Below, piece after piece: positions 1 through 10,204 of a stretch of 64,000 nt of DNA. Position numbers and translations under genes: made by a program. Every line of letters starts with the position of its first letter. The stretch's first letter is position 1. The notes under the pieces were generated by a model. It was not told the origin of the DNA and searched no databases. It saw only the letters and a list, made by a program, of their open reading frames with translations. The DNA comes from Thermoplasmata archaeon (lineage in GTDB: Archaea; Thermoplasmatota; Thermoplasmata; Methanomassiliicoccales; Methanomethylophilaceae): contig SUSY01000001.1 in assembly GCA_015063185.1 (NCBI GenBank), forward strand, positions 35,165-99,164, given 5' to 3'.

Positions 1-402
1 TTCGGATTGGGCCTTGGTTGTGTACAGTCCGTCGTCATGGCGGCCGTTCAGAACAACTCCGACCCGAGAGAAGTTGGAATGACGACGTCCTCCGTCAGTC
101 TGGTACGTTCTATCGGATCCACCACAGGTACCGCAATATTCTCATTGATCATCTCTAGTAAAATGGATACCGAGTTCGCCGCAAGTATGTTCAATGGGAT
201 GCAAAATGCATTCGGACTTCAGGGTACGGGACTCCTGAGATTCGCGGACATGTTCCCCAACACAGGCGTCGGGAACTTCGTCATAAGCATCTTCGGAAAT
301 GGAATCTGTCTCGCATTCCTGATTGTCGGTGCAGTGTTCCTCCTCGCAGTGGCACTGAGCTTCCTCATGGATGCGAAGTACAGCTTTGTCGGGAAGGAGT
401 GA
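1..402 (+). CDS. MFS transporter (DHA2/drug-resistance-like), C-terminal fragment truncated by window start
   Basis: Open frame from base 1 to TGA at 402; hydrophobic TM segments; SVSLVRSIGSTTGTAIF pattern typical of DHA2 MFS C-terminal halves. Confidence 0.75.
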   Translation, partial: FGLGLGCVQSVVMAAVQNNSDPREVGMTTSSVSLVRSIGSTTGTAIFSLIISSKMDTEFAASMFNGMQNAFGLQGTGLLRFADMFPNTGVGNFVISIFGNGICLAFLIVGAVFLLAVALSFLMDAKYSFVGKE

Positions 403-411
403 ATCTACCTA

Positions 412-428
412 CCGGCCGTTCCGGCCGG
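412..428 (+). terminator. GC-rich hairpin after MFS gene (CCGGCC-gttcc-GGCCGG)
   Basis: Perfect 6-bp inverted repeat, 5-nt loop, 10 nt after the stop codon; no long T tract. Confidence 0.4.
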
Positions 429-433
429 GGGAC

Positions 434-838
434 TCATTCCAAGAAGATCCTGTGCAACGGGACGAAGTACCTGTATTCCTCGTACTCCTTGTAACCTGCA
501 CCGTTGTTATCCGATGCATAGTACACGCTTACACACCCTCTCTCATTGACAAACAGATTGACCGGGCCGGAACAGGCATTGATCCTAGCACCGACGATGA
601 AACCGTTATCCACGATGAGTGCTGACAGGTACTCATCCTCCTCCAGAGAGTGACAACGACACCTTAGATCCGGATCGGGGGATTCACAATCGTATCTCAA
701 CCCCATTCCGGCGGAGTGGAGGGCTGTCATCACGAAGTTCCCCATCTGTTCCTCCAGAGACTTGCCTTCCAAAAGGGACCTCAATTCCTCCACAAGGACA
801 TACTCCCCCATTTCTGGCACATAATCGATGAACTCCAT
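434..838 (-). CDS. hypothetical protein (~134 aa)
   Basis: Intact ORF convergent with the MFS gene; no family recognised. Confidence 0.55.
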   Translation of the reverse strand: MEFIDYVPEMGEYVLVEELRSLLEGKSLEEQMGNFVMTALHSAGMGLRYDCESPDPDLRCRCHSLEEDEYLSALIVDNGFIVGARINACSGPVNLFVNERGCVSVYYASDNNGAGYKEYEEYRYFVPLHRIFLE

Positions 839-877
839 ATCTCCTGACACCCCAATCTAACGGAAATACATTGTATG

Positions 878-949
878 TGGACCTGCCGGGATTCGAACCC
901 GGGTTCTCGGCTCCGAAGACCGATGGGATATCCACTACCTCACAAGTCC
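878..949 (-). tRNA. tRNA-Arg (anticodon TCG)
   Basis: Minus strand GGACTTG...CAGGTCC acceptor, TCGGT-CTTCGGA-GCCGA anticodon arm, CCGGG-TTCGAAT-CCCGG T arm; D stem weaker. Confidence 0.85.
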
Positions 950-1059
950 ATCATCGCGATTGGTCTACCGATATTTACGGAATGTGCCAATCCCCCTCTT
1001 AGACATCCATGCGAAAAACGAACGACAACCTTAATGTCCATGTCATTGATGAGGGGTAC

Positions 1060-2109
1060 ATGTCTAAGATCACAATGAATCACGGCTCCGGAGGAGAGGT
1101 GATGCAGGACTTCATCTCGAAGCATGTCACCGCACACTTCCCGAAGATGGATTTCTCCGTGCCGCTCGATGCTCTCGACGACTCCGCTGTCGTCGATGAC
1201 ATCGTGTTCACCAGCGACGGTCATACCGTGAAACCGCTGTTCTTCCCCGGAGGGGACATCGGATCGCTCTCCGTTGCAGGAACCGTTAACGACATCTCCG
1301 TCATGGGTGCAACCCCCCTTGCGATTTCCTGCGCATTGATCATCGAGGCAGGATTGGAGATGGACATAGTGGATAGAGTAATGAGGTCCGTCGGGGAGAC
1401 CTGCAAATCATGCGGTGTGCCTGTCGCCACCGGTGACACCAAGGTCGTAGACGCAGGGGCGGCCGATCAGTTGTACATGGTCACATCCGCAGTCGGTAAG
1501 AGATCCCCCTACATGGACCACAACCTCGATGTAGCCTCTCAATACAGAAAGGTTGACTCCAAATGGGCAACAGACAACAACGTCAGACCGGGAGATTCCA
1601 TCATCGTATCGGGATACATCGGAGACCATGGCGTAGCGCTCCTCTCCTTCAGGGAAGGATACGGATTCGAGAGCGAGATCAAGAGCGATGTCGCACCGCT
1701 CAATGGATTGATTGCCGAGGGCCTTAAGACCGGAGGTATAGTGACCATGAAGGACCCTACCAGGGGAGGACTTGCAAACACATTGAACGAATGGTGTGCC
1801 AAATCTGGTATCGGAATGGAGGTTCGTGAGAACGACATCCCCCTCAGGGACGGAGTGGTCAACGCATGCGAGATGCTGGGTATCGACCCCCTGTCGATCG
1901 GAAACGAAGGAAAGGTCGTCATTGCCTGCGTCCCCGAAATGGAGGAGGAAATTCTGAAGACACTTCATTCCCACCCGTTGGGAAAGAACGCGGCATGTAT
2001 CGGTCGTGCGGTCGAATCCAACGTGCCCCGCGTCATCATGAAGACGGCTGTCGGTGGAAAGAGGATCCTCGAACCGCCGACCGGCGATCCCGTACCCAGA
2101 ATCTGCTGA
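1060..2109 (+). CDS. hypE: hydrogenase expression/formation protein HypE
   Basis: MSKITMNHGSGGEVM N-terminus; AIR-synthase-like fold; C-terminal PRIC ending in the acceptor Cys. Confidence 0.93.
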   Translation: MSKITMNHGSGGEVMQDFISKHVTAHFPKMDFSVPLDALDDSAVVDDIVFTSDGHTVKPLFFPGGDIGSLSVAGTVNDISVMGATPLAISCALIIEAGLEMDIVDRVMRSVGETCKSCGVPVATGDTKVVDAGAADQLYMVTSAVGKRSPYMDHNLDVASQYRKVDSKWATDNNVRPGDSIIVSGYIGDHGVALLSFREGYGFESEIKSDVAPLNGLIAEGLKTGGIVTMKDPTRGGLANTLNEWCAKSGIGMEVRENDIPLRDGVVNACEMLGIDPLSIGNEGKVVIACVPEMEEEILKTLHSHPLGKNAACIGRAVESNVPRVIMKTAVGGKRILEPPTGDPVPRIC

Positions 2110-2125
2110 TTCTGGCACTTTTTAA

Positions 2126-2145
2126 TGAGGGTCATCGGACCCTCA
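2126..2145 (+). terminator. hairpin downstream of hypE (TGAGGGTC-atcg-GACCCTCA)
   Basis: Perfect 8-bp stem, 4-nt loop, 17 nt after the hypE stop, followed by an AT-rich stretch. Confidence 0.55.
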
Positions 2146-2193
2146 ATATCCTTATTAATCGGGCCACCATCCTTCAATCAGGTGTAATAGAAC

Positions 2194-3381
2194 ATGGTCA
2201 CATTCGTGCCGTTCCCAGGATTCAGGCCCGCGTTGAAGAACGAAGAGACGATCGAGGATCGTATCTCCCCTCCTTATGATGTCATCGGACCCGATTATCT
2301 CGCAGAGTTGCAATCGAAGCCCAACAACGTCACCAGGTTCACCCTGATGCCGGAGAACGGCAGATATCACAACTCCAGAAAGGAGCTCGATGCTGCCATC
2401 GCGGACGGTTCCCTCGTACAGGACACGGATTCGTTCTATCTCTACAAGCAGACCTTCGATGACAAGGGCACTATCAGAGTCAGGACCGGACTCGCAGGAC
2501 TCCTGAAGACCGAATCGTTCGATGCAGGGAACATCGTCCCCCACGAGGAAACGTTCTCCAAGGTCAAGGCGGACCGCCTCAACCTCCTCAGGGACATGGA
2601 GACCCACCTCGAATCCATATTCGGAATCTACGACGGATTCACCGCGGAGCTCAACGCATCAATAAAGGATTCCGCAGAGAAGGTGTACGACTATACCGAC
2701 AAGGATGGAGTAAGGCACGAGTACTTCAAGATATCCGACGAGAGCGTCACATCCAGGATCACCGAGGAACTGAAGGGTCAGAGCATGATGATCGCTGACG
2801 GTCACCACAGGTACGAGACCGCACTCAACTTCTCCCTCGAGAACCCCGGGAACGAGAAGAAGTCCTATGTTCTCGCGACACTCGTCGCATCCGACGATGA
2901 GGGATTGGTCATCTGGCCCACCCACAGGCTCATCACCGCGGAGGACATCGGAGAGAACAGCGCCATCAAGAAGCTCTCCAAGACACTCACCGTCGAAGAG
3001 GCCGAATCCCCCGAGGACATGCTCGCCAAGTTGAAGGACCACAAGATGGGACTGTACTTCAGATCCGGAAAATGCCTCCTTGCTGACTACGGCGGACAGG
3101 AAGATCCCATGTGGGACCTCGACACATACATCGCACAGGAGCTCATCATCAACGGCGTCTACAAAGCGGACGAGGGAAAGTCCTCCGTCGCATACGATGC
3201 GGAAACCGATTCAGTCATGAAGAAGATGGCGGACAAGCAGTACGATCTCGCCATCATCCTCAACGACCCCAGCCTCCAGGACATCTGGGACCTCTCCGCC
3301 ATCGGAAAAAGGATGCCCAAGAAGACCACTTTCTTCTTCCCGAAGATCTGGTCCGGATTCGTCTTCTACAGGATGAATTGA
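2194..3381 (+). CDS. DUF1015 family protein
   Basis: FVPFPGFRPALKNEE..ISPPYDVI and IADGHHRYETALNF motifs typical of DUF1015. Confidence 0.85.
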   Translation: MVTFVPFPGFRPALKNEETIEDRISPPYDVIGPDYLAELQSKPNNVTRFTLMPENGRYHNSRKELDAAIADGSLVQDTDSFYLYKQTFDDKGTIRVRTGLAGLLKTESFDAGNIVPHEETFSKVKADRLNLLRDMETHLESIFGIYDGFTAELNASIKDSAEKVYDYTDKDGVRHEYFKISDESVTSRITEELKGQSMMIADGHHRYETALNFSLENPGNEKKSYVLATLVASDDEGLVIWPTHRLITAEDIGENSAIKKLSKTLTVEEAESPEDMLAKLKDHKMGLYFRSGKCLLADYGGQEDPMWDLDTYIAQELIINGVYKADEGKSSVAYDAETDSVMKKMADKQYDLAIILNDPSLQDIWDLSAIGKRMPKKTTFFFPKIWSGFVFYRMN

Positions 3382-3388
3382 AACCCAT

Positions 3389-3415
3389 TGGCCCTTCCGG
3401 GCCACCACCATTTTT
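3389..3415 (+). terminator. hairpin plus T tract after the DUF1015 gene
   Basis: TGGCCC-ttcc-GGGCCA followed by ACCACCATTTTT. Confidence 0.6.
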
Positions 3416-3485
3416 ATCAAGATGTGAGATTCGTCAAAACCCGACTCGATTGATACGTCACCGTAACGATAGAAATGTAAAAGAG

Positions 3486-3557
3486 AGCCGACGACGGGAA
3501 TCGGACCCGCGACCTGCGCCTTACCAAGGCGCCGCTATACCCCTTAGCCACGTCGGC
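3486..3557 (-). tRNA. tRNA-Thr (anticodon GGT)
   Basis: Minus strand GCCGACG acceptor with CGTCGGC; anticodon arm GCGCC-TTGGTAA-GGCGC; GGGTCCGATTCCC T arm. Confidence 0.88.
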
Positions 3558-3691
3558 GTCAAAGGGGATTATCCCCCTATCAATTATAAAGCTATCGGCC
3601 AGAAACATGATGAATCCCTTAGGATACTGATCAAAGTTCACCTTTACCCCTTCGCTCAAAGCCAAAGCTTATTCAATACGCGCACAATCGG

Positions 3692-5638
3692 ATGTTCATG
3701 AAGAAAGAGATGAGTTCCTTTGACGTCAGAGCCCTTGCCAAGGATTTGGCCGCTCTCGAAGGTAGCCACATGGACAAGATCTTCCAATGGGACTCAGGCA
3801 CCATGCTATTCAGGATCAATGTCTCCGGAAAGGGTAAGGTGGACCTCTACTTCAAGGACAGTAAATGGCTGTATATGCCGGCTAACAAACCGGAGACGCC
3901 GATGAACCCCCTGTCGTTCGCCACTTACCTCAGAAAATACATCGACAATGCTCGTATCGGTAAAACGTGGCAAGTAGGATTCGATAGAGTACTCATCATG
4001 GAGGTACTAAAGGCGGATTTTGAATACCACCTCATCTTCGAACTCTTCGGCGGAGGGAACATCCTTCTCGTTCACGACGGTAAGATCGAGAACTGCCTCA
4101 TCCACAAGACCATGAGAGACAGGAGCGTCAGACCTGGTTCGGACTACCAGATGCCCAAAACCCGTTTCGACCCTACCGTATCACCATTCGAGGAATTCGA
4201 AGAGATTCTGAAGAAATCCACATCGGATACCGTCAGAACACTCGCCACCGGAATAAGTCTCGGAGGACAATATGCGGAAGAGGTCTGTAAATTGGCCGAC
4301 ATCCCTAAGAATACCCCTACATTGGAATTGGACGATTCGAAAATCAAACTTCTGTGGGACAGCATGAAGGGACTCGTTGCCAGGGCATTCGAAGAGACCT
4401 CCCCTACCATGTATCTCGATGAAAAGGATGAAATCGTGGACATCACCCCTACCGAACTATCGATATACTCCGACAAGGTGATGGCCAAGTACCCGTCCCT
4501 TTCCGCGGCGATCGATGAACTCATGAAGAGGATCTCCGCCACTCAGGAGAAGGAATATGTCGATCCCGAACTCGAGAAGCTCAAACGCAGGATCGATAAG
4601 CAGACCGAGACCATCGATGATTACAAGACCGAGGCCGAATCCCTCAGGTCCAAAGCGGATTCGCTGTACGAGTGTTACCAACAGGCCGATGAATTGCTCA
4701 AGGTACTGAACACGCAGAGTGCCAGACTTACATGGGAGAAACTCAGAGAAGGTGCTATGAAGATTCCGTTCGTAACGGCCATCGACCCTTCCAAGAACAA
4801 AGTGACGGCCAAGTTCTCCGATCAGATCGTGACCCTCGATTATACGAAAGGATTGGATGCGAACGCATCGGACATATATCAACAAGGCAAGGAGATCAAC
4901 GACAAGGCCAACAGGGCATTGGAGGCCCTGAAAGACAGTCAGGCCACCTACGAGAAGAGACTGAAGGGATTCAACAAACAGCAGCTGGCACGTGCCAATA
5001 GGGTACAGCCGACCAAGCAGTTCTGGTTTGAAAGGTACAAGTGGTTCTTCACATCCAACGGCAAGATGGTCATCGCAGGAAAGGACGCCCATACCAACGA
5101 CAATATCGTCAAGAAGCACCTGAAGGACAAGGACTGTTACGCTCACGCAGACCTCCATGGAGCACCATCCACGATCCTCAAGGATGGGCAACTTGCCGAG
5201 GACATCGACCTCAGGGAGGCTTGTCACTTCGCACTGGCACAATCCAAGGGATGGGTTGCCGCACTCAGTGATGGGAGTGCGTACTGGGTCTATCCGGATC
5301 AGGTCAGTAAGACCCCCGAAGCGGGAGAATTCGTCCCCAGAGGAGCGTTCATCATCCGTGGAAAGAGGAATTACGAGTTCCACCTCCCGATGGAACTGGC
5401 CGTTGGAGAGATTACATACCAGAATGAGAGAAAGGTCATGTGTGGACCTCTCGATGCTGTAAAATCACAATCTTCGAAATACTTCGTCATCGTACCTGGA
5501 AGAGGTAAAGCGGGAAAGACCGCTGCACAGATGGCAAAGGAGTTCAACGTTCCGGAAGAGGAGATCTCCAGGATCCTGCCACCAGGAGACAGTGAGATAA
5601 AACAGAAGGTTTGGCCTGAAGAGAGAGCTGAAGAATAA
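3692..5638 (+). CDS. rqcH: NFACT / RqcH (Rqc2/Tae2 homolog) ribosome-associated quality control protein
   Basis: N-terminal MSSFDVRALAKDLAALEGSHMDKIFQ, central coiled coil, C-terminal NFACT-R region (FTSNGKMVIAGKDAHTNDNIVKKHLKDKDCYAHADLHGAPSTILK). Confidence 0.9.
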   Translation: MFMKKEMSSFDVRALAKDLAALEGSHMDKIFQWDSGTMLFRINVSGKGKVDLYFKDSKWLYMPANKPETPMNPLSFATYLRKYIDNARIGKTWQVGFDRVLIMEVLKADFEYHLIFELFGGGNILLVHDGKIENCLIHKTMRDRSVRPGSDYQMPKTRFDPTVSPFEEFEEILKKSTSDTVRTLATGISLGGQYAEEVCKLADIPKNTPTLELDDSKIKLLWDSMKGLVARAFEETSPTMYLDEKDEIVDITPTELSIYSDKVMAKYPSLSAAIDELMKRISATQEKEYVDPELEKLKRRIDKQTETIDDYKTEAESLRSKADSLYECYQQADELLKVLNTQSARLTWEKLREGAMKIPFVTAIDPSKNKVTAKFSDQIVTLDYTKGLDANASDIYQQGKEINDKANRALEALKDSQATYEKRLKGFNKQQLARANRVQPTKQFWFERYKWFFTSNGKMVIAGKDAHTNDNIVKKHLKDKDCYAHADLHGAPSTILKDGQLAEDIDLREACHFALAQSKGWVAALSDGSAYWVYPDQVSKTPEAGEFVPRGAFIIRGKRNYEFHLPMELAVGEITYQNERKVMCGPLDAVKSQSSKYFVIVPGRGKAGKTAAQMAKEFNVPEEEISRILPPGDSEIKQKVWPEERAEE

Positions 5639-5681
5639 TCTTCGAGACCATGATTCGCTCAATGGATTGAAGAAGGGGTGG

Positions 5682-5755
5682 TGCCCGCGCCGGAATTCGA
5701 ATCCGGGTCAAGAGATCCGCAATCTCACAGGATATCCAAGCTACCCCACGCGGGC
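5682..5755 (-). tRNA. tRNA-Arg (anticodon GCG)
   Basis: Minus strand GCCCGCG/CGCGGGC acceptor; anticodon loop TTGCGGA; CCGGATTCGAATTCCGG T arm. Confidence 0.88.
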
Positions 5756-5794
5756 ATTTAGCGGATTTTTTTACTCTTTTACAAGATAAGAGGT

Positions 5795-5986
5795 TTAGAT
5801 TTCGCTGTGGGAGAGATAGCGAGTGATGTAACCAGCGATGCGGTTCCTCATAGTAACCGTCTGAACGTCGGTCAGGTTGTCGACCATCTCCTTGTTTGCA
5901 TCGAAATCAGTGCTGAACTGGCCAGGATATTTGTTGACGAGTTCGAGAGACACTCTCTTAATGTATGTGGGTCTGATTCTTCCCAT
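5795..5986 (-). CDS. rps17e: 30S ribosomal protein S17e
   Basis: MGRIRPTYIKRVSLELVNKYPGQFSTDFDANKEMV is characteristic of S17e. Confidence 0.95.
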   Translation of the reverse strand: MGRIRPTYIKRVSLELVNKYPGQFSTDFDANKEMVDNLTDVQTVTMRNRIAGYITRYLSHSEI

Positions 5987-6119
5987 GTCATTCACCGATT
6001 AAGGCGGATTAAGTGGATACCTTATTTAAATGTACGCTTGAGACCAATGGGTCCAAGACTAGACTGATGAGCACATAAAACGGGTACAACTACTAAATCG
6101 TAGGATGTGATTCACATGT

Positions 6120-7439
6120 ATGGACCTTTTCGAGTTCACAAGGAAGGGCATCCTGAAGAACGATGCACCTCTTGCAAGTAGGGTCAGGCCAACAACCATA
6201 GACGAAGTGGTGGGTCAGGAACACATACTCGGAAAGGATAAACTGCTATATAGATCGATAAAGGCGGATAGGATCAGTTCTCTGATATTCTATGGTCCAC
6301 CGGGAACGGGTAAGACCACACTAGCACAGGTCATCGCCAATACCACGGAAGCGCATTTCACGGAGCTTAATGCCACCACATCCGGAAAGAAGGACATGGA
6401 AGCAGCGGTCGAAGATGCCAAGACACGTTTGGGAATGAATGCGAAGAGGACGATCCTGTTCATAGATGAGATACACAGATTCAACAAGGCACAGCAGGAT
6501 TACCTTCTACCGTTTGTGGAGAACGGTACGGTCATCCTCATCGGTGCTACAACGGAGAACCCATATTTCGAAGTGAACAGGGCGCTGATATCCCGTTCCA
6601 CCGTGTTCGAATTGAAACCTTTGACCAAAGAGGATATCGTCAGAATCCTTAGGAATGCCATATCCGACAAGGAGAAAGGACTTGGGAACAACAACATCGT
6701 GATGGATGATGATGCGTTGGAATTCCTTGCGGACATGTGCAACGGTGATGCCAGATCTGCATTGAACGCGTTGGAGATTGGAGCATTGACCACGGATCGT
6801 TCGGAAGACGGTACGATACACATCACACTGGAAGTCGCCTCATCATGCATCCAGAAGCGTGTATTGGGATACGATAAGGACGGAGACAACCACTATGACA
6901 CCATCTCCGCCTTCATCAAAAGTATGAGGGGTTCCGATCCCGATGCTGCAGTGTACTATCTTGCAAGGATGCTCTATGCAGGAGAGGACATCCGTTTCAT
7001 TTCCAGGAGGATAATGATCTGTGCATCGGAGGACGTCGGCAATGCGGATCCGCAGGCATTGGTTGTGGCCACTGCCGCGGCACAGGCAGTCGAACGTATC
7101 GGTATGCCCGAAGCACAGATCATATTGTCCCAGGCTGCAACATACGTGGCTTGCGCCCCAAAGAGCAATGCTGCATGTAATGCGATATTCGCTGCCATGA
7201 AGTCGGTCAAAGAGGAACCAATCGGCAGGATCCCCCCATACCTACAGGATGCCCACTACGGTGGTGCCAAGGACCTCGGTCGCGGAATCGGATACAAATA
7301 TCCACATAACTTCGAATACAATTGGGTCAAACAACAATACCTTCCAGACGAACTCATCGGCAGGACCTTCTATAAGTTGACCGAGAATGGATATGAGAAG
7401 AGTATCAGAGCCTACTTCAAGAGGATAGGTAAACTCTGA
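6120..7439 (+). CDS. rarA: RarA/MgsA-type replication-associated AAA ATPase
   Basis: RPTTIDEVVGQEHILG, Walker [41 protein letters not shown]; typical RarA. Confidence 0.93.
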   Translation: MDLFEFTRKGILKNDAPLASRVRPTTIDEVVGQEHILGKDKLLYRSIKADRISSLIFYGPPGTGKTTLAQVIANTTEAHFTELNATTSGKKDMEAAVEDAKTRLGMNAKRTILFIDEIHRFNKAQQDYLLPFVENGTVILIGATTENPYFEVNRALISRSTVFELKPLTKEDIVRILRNAISDKEKGLGNNNIVMDDDALEFLADMCNGDARSALNALEIGALTTDRSEDGTIHITLEVASSCIQKRVLGYDKDGDNHYDTISAFIKSMRGSDPDAAVYYLARMLYAGEDIRFISRRIMICASEDVGNADPQALVVATAAAQAVERIGMPEAQIILSQAATYVACAPKSNAACNAIFAAMKSVKEEPIGRIPPYLQDAHYGGAKDLGRGIGYKYPHNFEYNWVKQQYLPDELIGRTFYKLTENGYEKSIRAYFKRIGKL

Positions 7440-8099
7440 TCACTTCTTACGTCTGGGACTTCCGCAACTCTTCTGTCCTTCAGGACATGGGCCACGTACA
7501 CATGGCGGTCCAGCATTGGCGAATATCGTTGGGGAGACCTCGGAACAGAGTCTCAGCATCTCGTCGGCCATCTCCCTGATCTCCCACTGTGCACGGGTGC
7601 AGCAACGTAACGAAAAGAAATGAAGAAGTTCCCTTGCATTCATGGTGATGGTGATATTGGTAGTACAACCATTAGGAAGAAGGTATCTGGCATCCTCTGC
7701 TGGCACACCTGCATCCACCAACTTGCCGTACGCCTCCCAGATGGTGTCCATGACGTCATCGAACAATGCAGAGCGCCCTTCATCCCCAGATATGGTGGGA
7801 GGGGTGACGTAGGTGGCATCCTTCATGGAAACATACCTCTGGCTCTGTTGTGAGAACGAGGCGATCCTATGTCTGACCAACTGATGCGTCAATGCTCTGG
7901 ACACGCCCTCCACGGAGAACGTGAAGGATGCATGCTCGATGACGGAATGGTGCCCCATACCTACGATCCTTCCGAGCGATTTCTCAGGATCGCCAGTACC
8001 AAGGAGTTCATGAGCGGGATCCTCCGAGTAACAGGACCTTCCTGCCGCCGCGCATACGGCATCGGCGTTCTGGGTATATGCAAGGAGCTTGACTATCAT
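7440..8099 (-). CDS. thyX: FAD-dependent thymidylate synthase ThyX
   Basis: RHRIASFSQQSQRYV ThyX signature; Cys-rich C-terminus GPPCVRGPCPEGQKSCG. Confidence 0.95.
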   Translation of the reverse strand: MIVKLLAYTQNADAVCAAAGRSCYSEDPAHELLGTGDPEKSLGRIVGMGHHSVIEHASFTFSVEGVSRALTHQLVRHRIASFSQQSQRYVSMKDATYVTPPTISGDEGRSALFDDVMDTIWEAYGKLVDAGVPAEDARYLLPNGCTTNITITMNARELLHFFSLRCCTRAQWEIREMADEMLRLCSEVSPTIFANAGPPCVRGPCPEGQKSCGSPRRKK

Positions 8100-8100
8100 T

Positions 8101-8826
8101 CTATTCACCATCGTGGTTCCAGGCCTCTGAACGGATCTTATCGAGACGTTCCTTATCCGTTATATCACGAAGCCTTATCTTTTTAATCTCTAGGTCTGAA
8201 AGGAGATCGGAGATCCCTTCCACGTGTGCATCCCCGCACACTACGACGATCTTCGAATACCTTCCGGCATAATCGCGGATCTGTTCTGCCATGAGTTCAT
8301 TACGCTCATCCACCAACTTACGGACAAGTGTCGGATACTTCCTACGCATATCGGCCATCATCTCGGCCTCACGTTCTCCAAAATCCTTCACTACCGTATC
8401 TGCCCTCTTCTTACCACGGAAACCGTCTGTGTATGTGGAGATGGAATAGCGCATTCTCTCACGGAAGGGCATCTCCTCCCACATCTCATTCATCACCTGT
8501 GTGGCATTGGTGTCTATGAAGGCGACCTCGGCACCGATCTGTCTGCCTGTGAGTGCGGCAGTTACCAATTCGCTCCCTACATCGGAACCATGTTCCTTTG
8601 CCATCTTCTGCTGGTATTTGGCAGCACGACGATAGATCCATGGGGACTTGTCCTCCACCTGCACAGGTTGTGCCCCGGGATCCTGTTGACCGGTGAGCAT
8701 CTTGAATCTGGTATAATCCAATTCGACCAACACGGCCTCCGGCCATATGTTCTTGATCAAGAACATTATGGGCTCAGAGAGCCTGAAGACATGACCGGTG
8801 CCGATTATCGTGATCATCGATACCAT
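8101..8826 (-). CDS. TraB/GumN family protein
   Basis: ITIIGTGHVF, EAVLVELDYTRF, VVVCGDAHVEGI motifs of the TraB family; ends with TAG. Confidence 0.8.
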   Translation of the reverse strand: MVSMITIIGTGHVFRLSEPIMFLIKNIWPEAVLVELDYTRFKMLTGQQDPGAQPVQVEDKSPWIYRRAAKYQQKMAKEHGSDVGSELVTAALTGRQIGAEVAFIDTNATQVMNEMWEEMPFRERMRYSISTYTDGFRGKKRADTVVKDFGEREAEMMADMRRKYPTLVRKLVDERNELMAEQIRDYAGRYSKIVVVCGDAHVEGISDLLSDLEIKKIRLRDITDKERLDKIRSEAWNHDGE

Positions 8827-8929
8827 ATACCCACACGGATAGTTAATGCACACGGTGGTTCTTCGATGCTACTCACACGAAACGTCGAAGACCCACACGG
8901 TTTTATTGTGAGCGCGAGATACCGCATAC

Positions 8930-9598
8930 ATGGGTAGGAAGTACGATCTCGCCATCTTTGATATGGATGGTACACTCACATCTGTCCGTTCGTCCTGGTG
9001 GTACATATTGAACGAACTCGGACGTGACAATGAGGAGGCCAGGAACGCATTCGTCAACGGGGAGATCGATGAACAGGAGTTCATGAGGAGGGATCTGGCA
9101 CAGTGGTTGGATGCCATGCCGGGGATGACCCTGAAGGATGTCATCAAGATGATGAGGAACCTGCCGCTCGTCTCCGGGATCCAAGAGACCGTGGCCATGT
9201 TACACTACAACGGAATCAAATGTGTGATCTGTTCCGGAGGGATATCCGTAGCAGCGAAGATGATCGCGGACGAATTCGGGTTCGATGACTATCTGGCAGA
9301 TGACCTGGAAGTGGATGAGGAAGGGCATCTCACAGGCAACGGCATCGCTAACGTGGACCTTCGTGACAAAGGTGCCAGTGCATTGAAGTTGATGGAAAAG
9401 TTCGGAGCCACGAAAGAACGCACGATCGCGATCGGCGACTCCTTCGGGGACATATCGATGTTCGACGTGACCGGGATGTCCATCGCCTTCAACCCGAAGG
9501 ATATGGAACTCACCGGTGCACGGGCCGATCACGTCGTATTCAGCGACAATATCTCAGAAATCCTCGACGTCATCTTCGAAGTCGAGAACGGGATATGA
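8930..9598 (+). CDS. HAD-superfamily phosphatase, SerB-like
   Basis: DMDGTLT motif, VICSGG, IGDSFGDISMF HAD motifs. Confidence 0.85.
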   Translation: MGRKYDLAIFDMDGTLTSVRSSWWYILNELGRDNEEARNAFVNGEIDEQEFMRRDLAQWLDAMPGMTLKDVIKMMRNLPLVSGIQETVAMLHYNGIKCVICSGGISVAAKMIADEFGFDDYLADDLEVDEEGHLTGNGIANVDLRDKGASALKLMEKFGATKERTIAIGDSFGDISMFDVTGMSIAFNPKDMELTGARADHVVFSDNISEILDVIFEVENGI

Positions 9599-10192
9599 CT
9601 TCTCCCCATACTTTCCGTATATCCTGATGATGTCCCTGGCCTCGGCCTGACCGTGCTGAATGAGCTTCTCCCTGGTCTTGATCGCATGGATGAAACAATC
9701 CATATCCTCCAATTCGAGACGGTTACCGATGACGAACAGATCATCCGGGACCGCGGGGATCCTGCGTGAGTAACTGACACGGTCATTGTTGATGGTGACC
9801 TTGATGGTCAGATTATCGAACTGCTGACACCAGAGCATCTTGACCTTGTCCGCCTTGGACTTCTTGACGCGCTTGTCCCCGGGAAGTTCGATCGCACAGA
9901 CACGGAGCCTCCTTCCATCCTCGAGGAAGAACTCGTCCTCGACTGAGATGATGTCGTCCTCCTCGATCTCGGTCACGGTCCTCTCAGAGACAGGACCGTC
10001 ACTGATGACGACCTGCATCTTGATGATCTTGGGGAGGGAGATGGTGGTGGCGAACGTCCTTCCGCACTCGGTGCATTTCAATGTACACTCCAAGGATGCC
10101 TTACCCATACGTCCTCTGAGGACATCGTGTATGGTCTCATCATCGCAATCAGGACATTCGTAGTAAATTGTATCCGGGACTTCTCTCTGCAT
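9554..10192 (-). CDS. HVO_0476-type zinc finger protein
   Basis: N-terminal YYECPDCDDETIHDVL and CTECGRTF zinc ribbon; archaeal conserved architecture. Confidence 0.75.
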   Translation of the reverse strand: MQREVPDTIYYECPDCDDETIHDVLRGRMGKASLECTLKCTECGRTFATTISLPKIIKMQVVISDGPVSERTVTEIEEDDIISVEDEFFLEDGRRLRVCAIELPGDKRVKKSKADKVKMLWCQQFDNLTIKVTINNDRVSYSRRIPAVPDDLFVIGNRLELEDMDCFIHAIKTREKLIQHGQAEARDIIRIYGKYGEKSYPVLDFEDDVEDF

Positions 10193-10204
10193 GGTTACGA
10201 CCTC

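Noticed and set aside
8101-8103. TAG at the end of the TraB-family gene as a pyrrolysine codon
   Set aside because: The family C-terminus looks complete at DGE and readthrough adds only about 31 unrelated residues overlapping thyX; treated as a stop.
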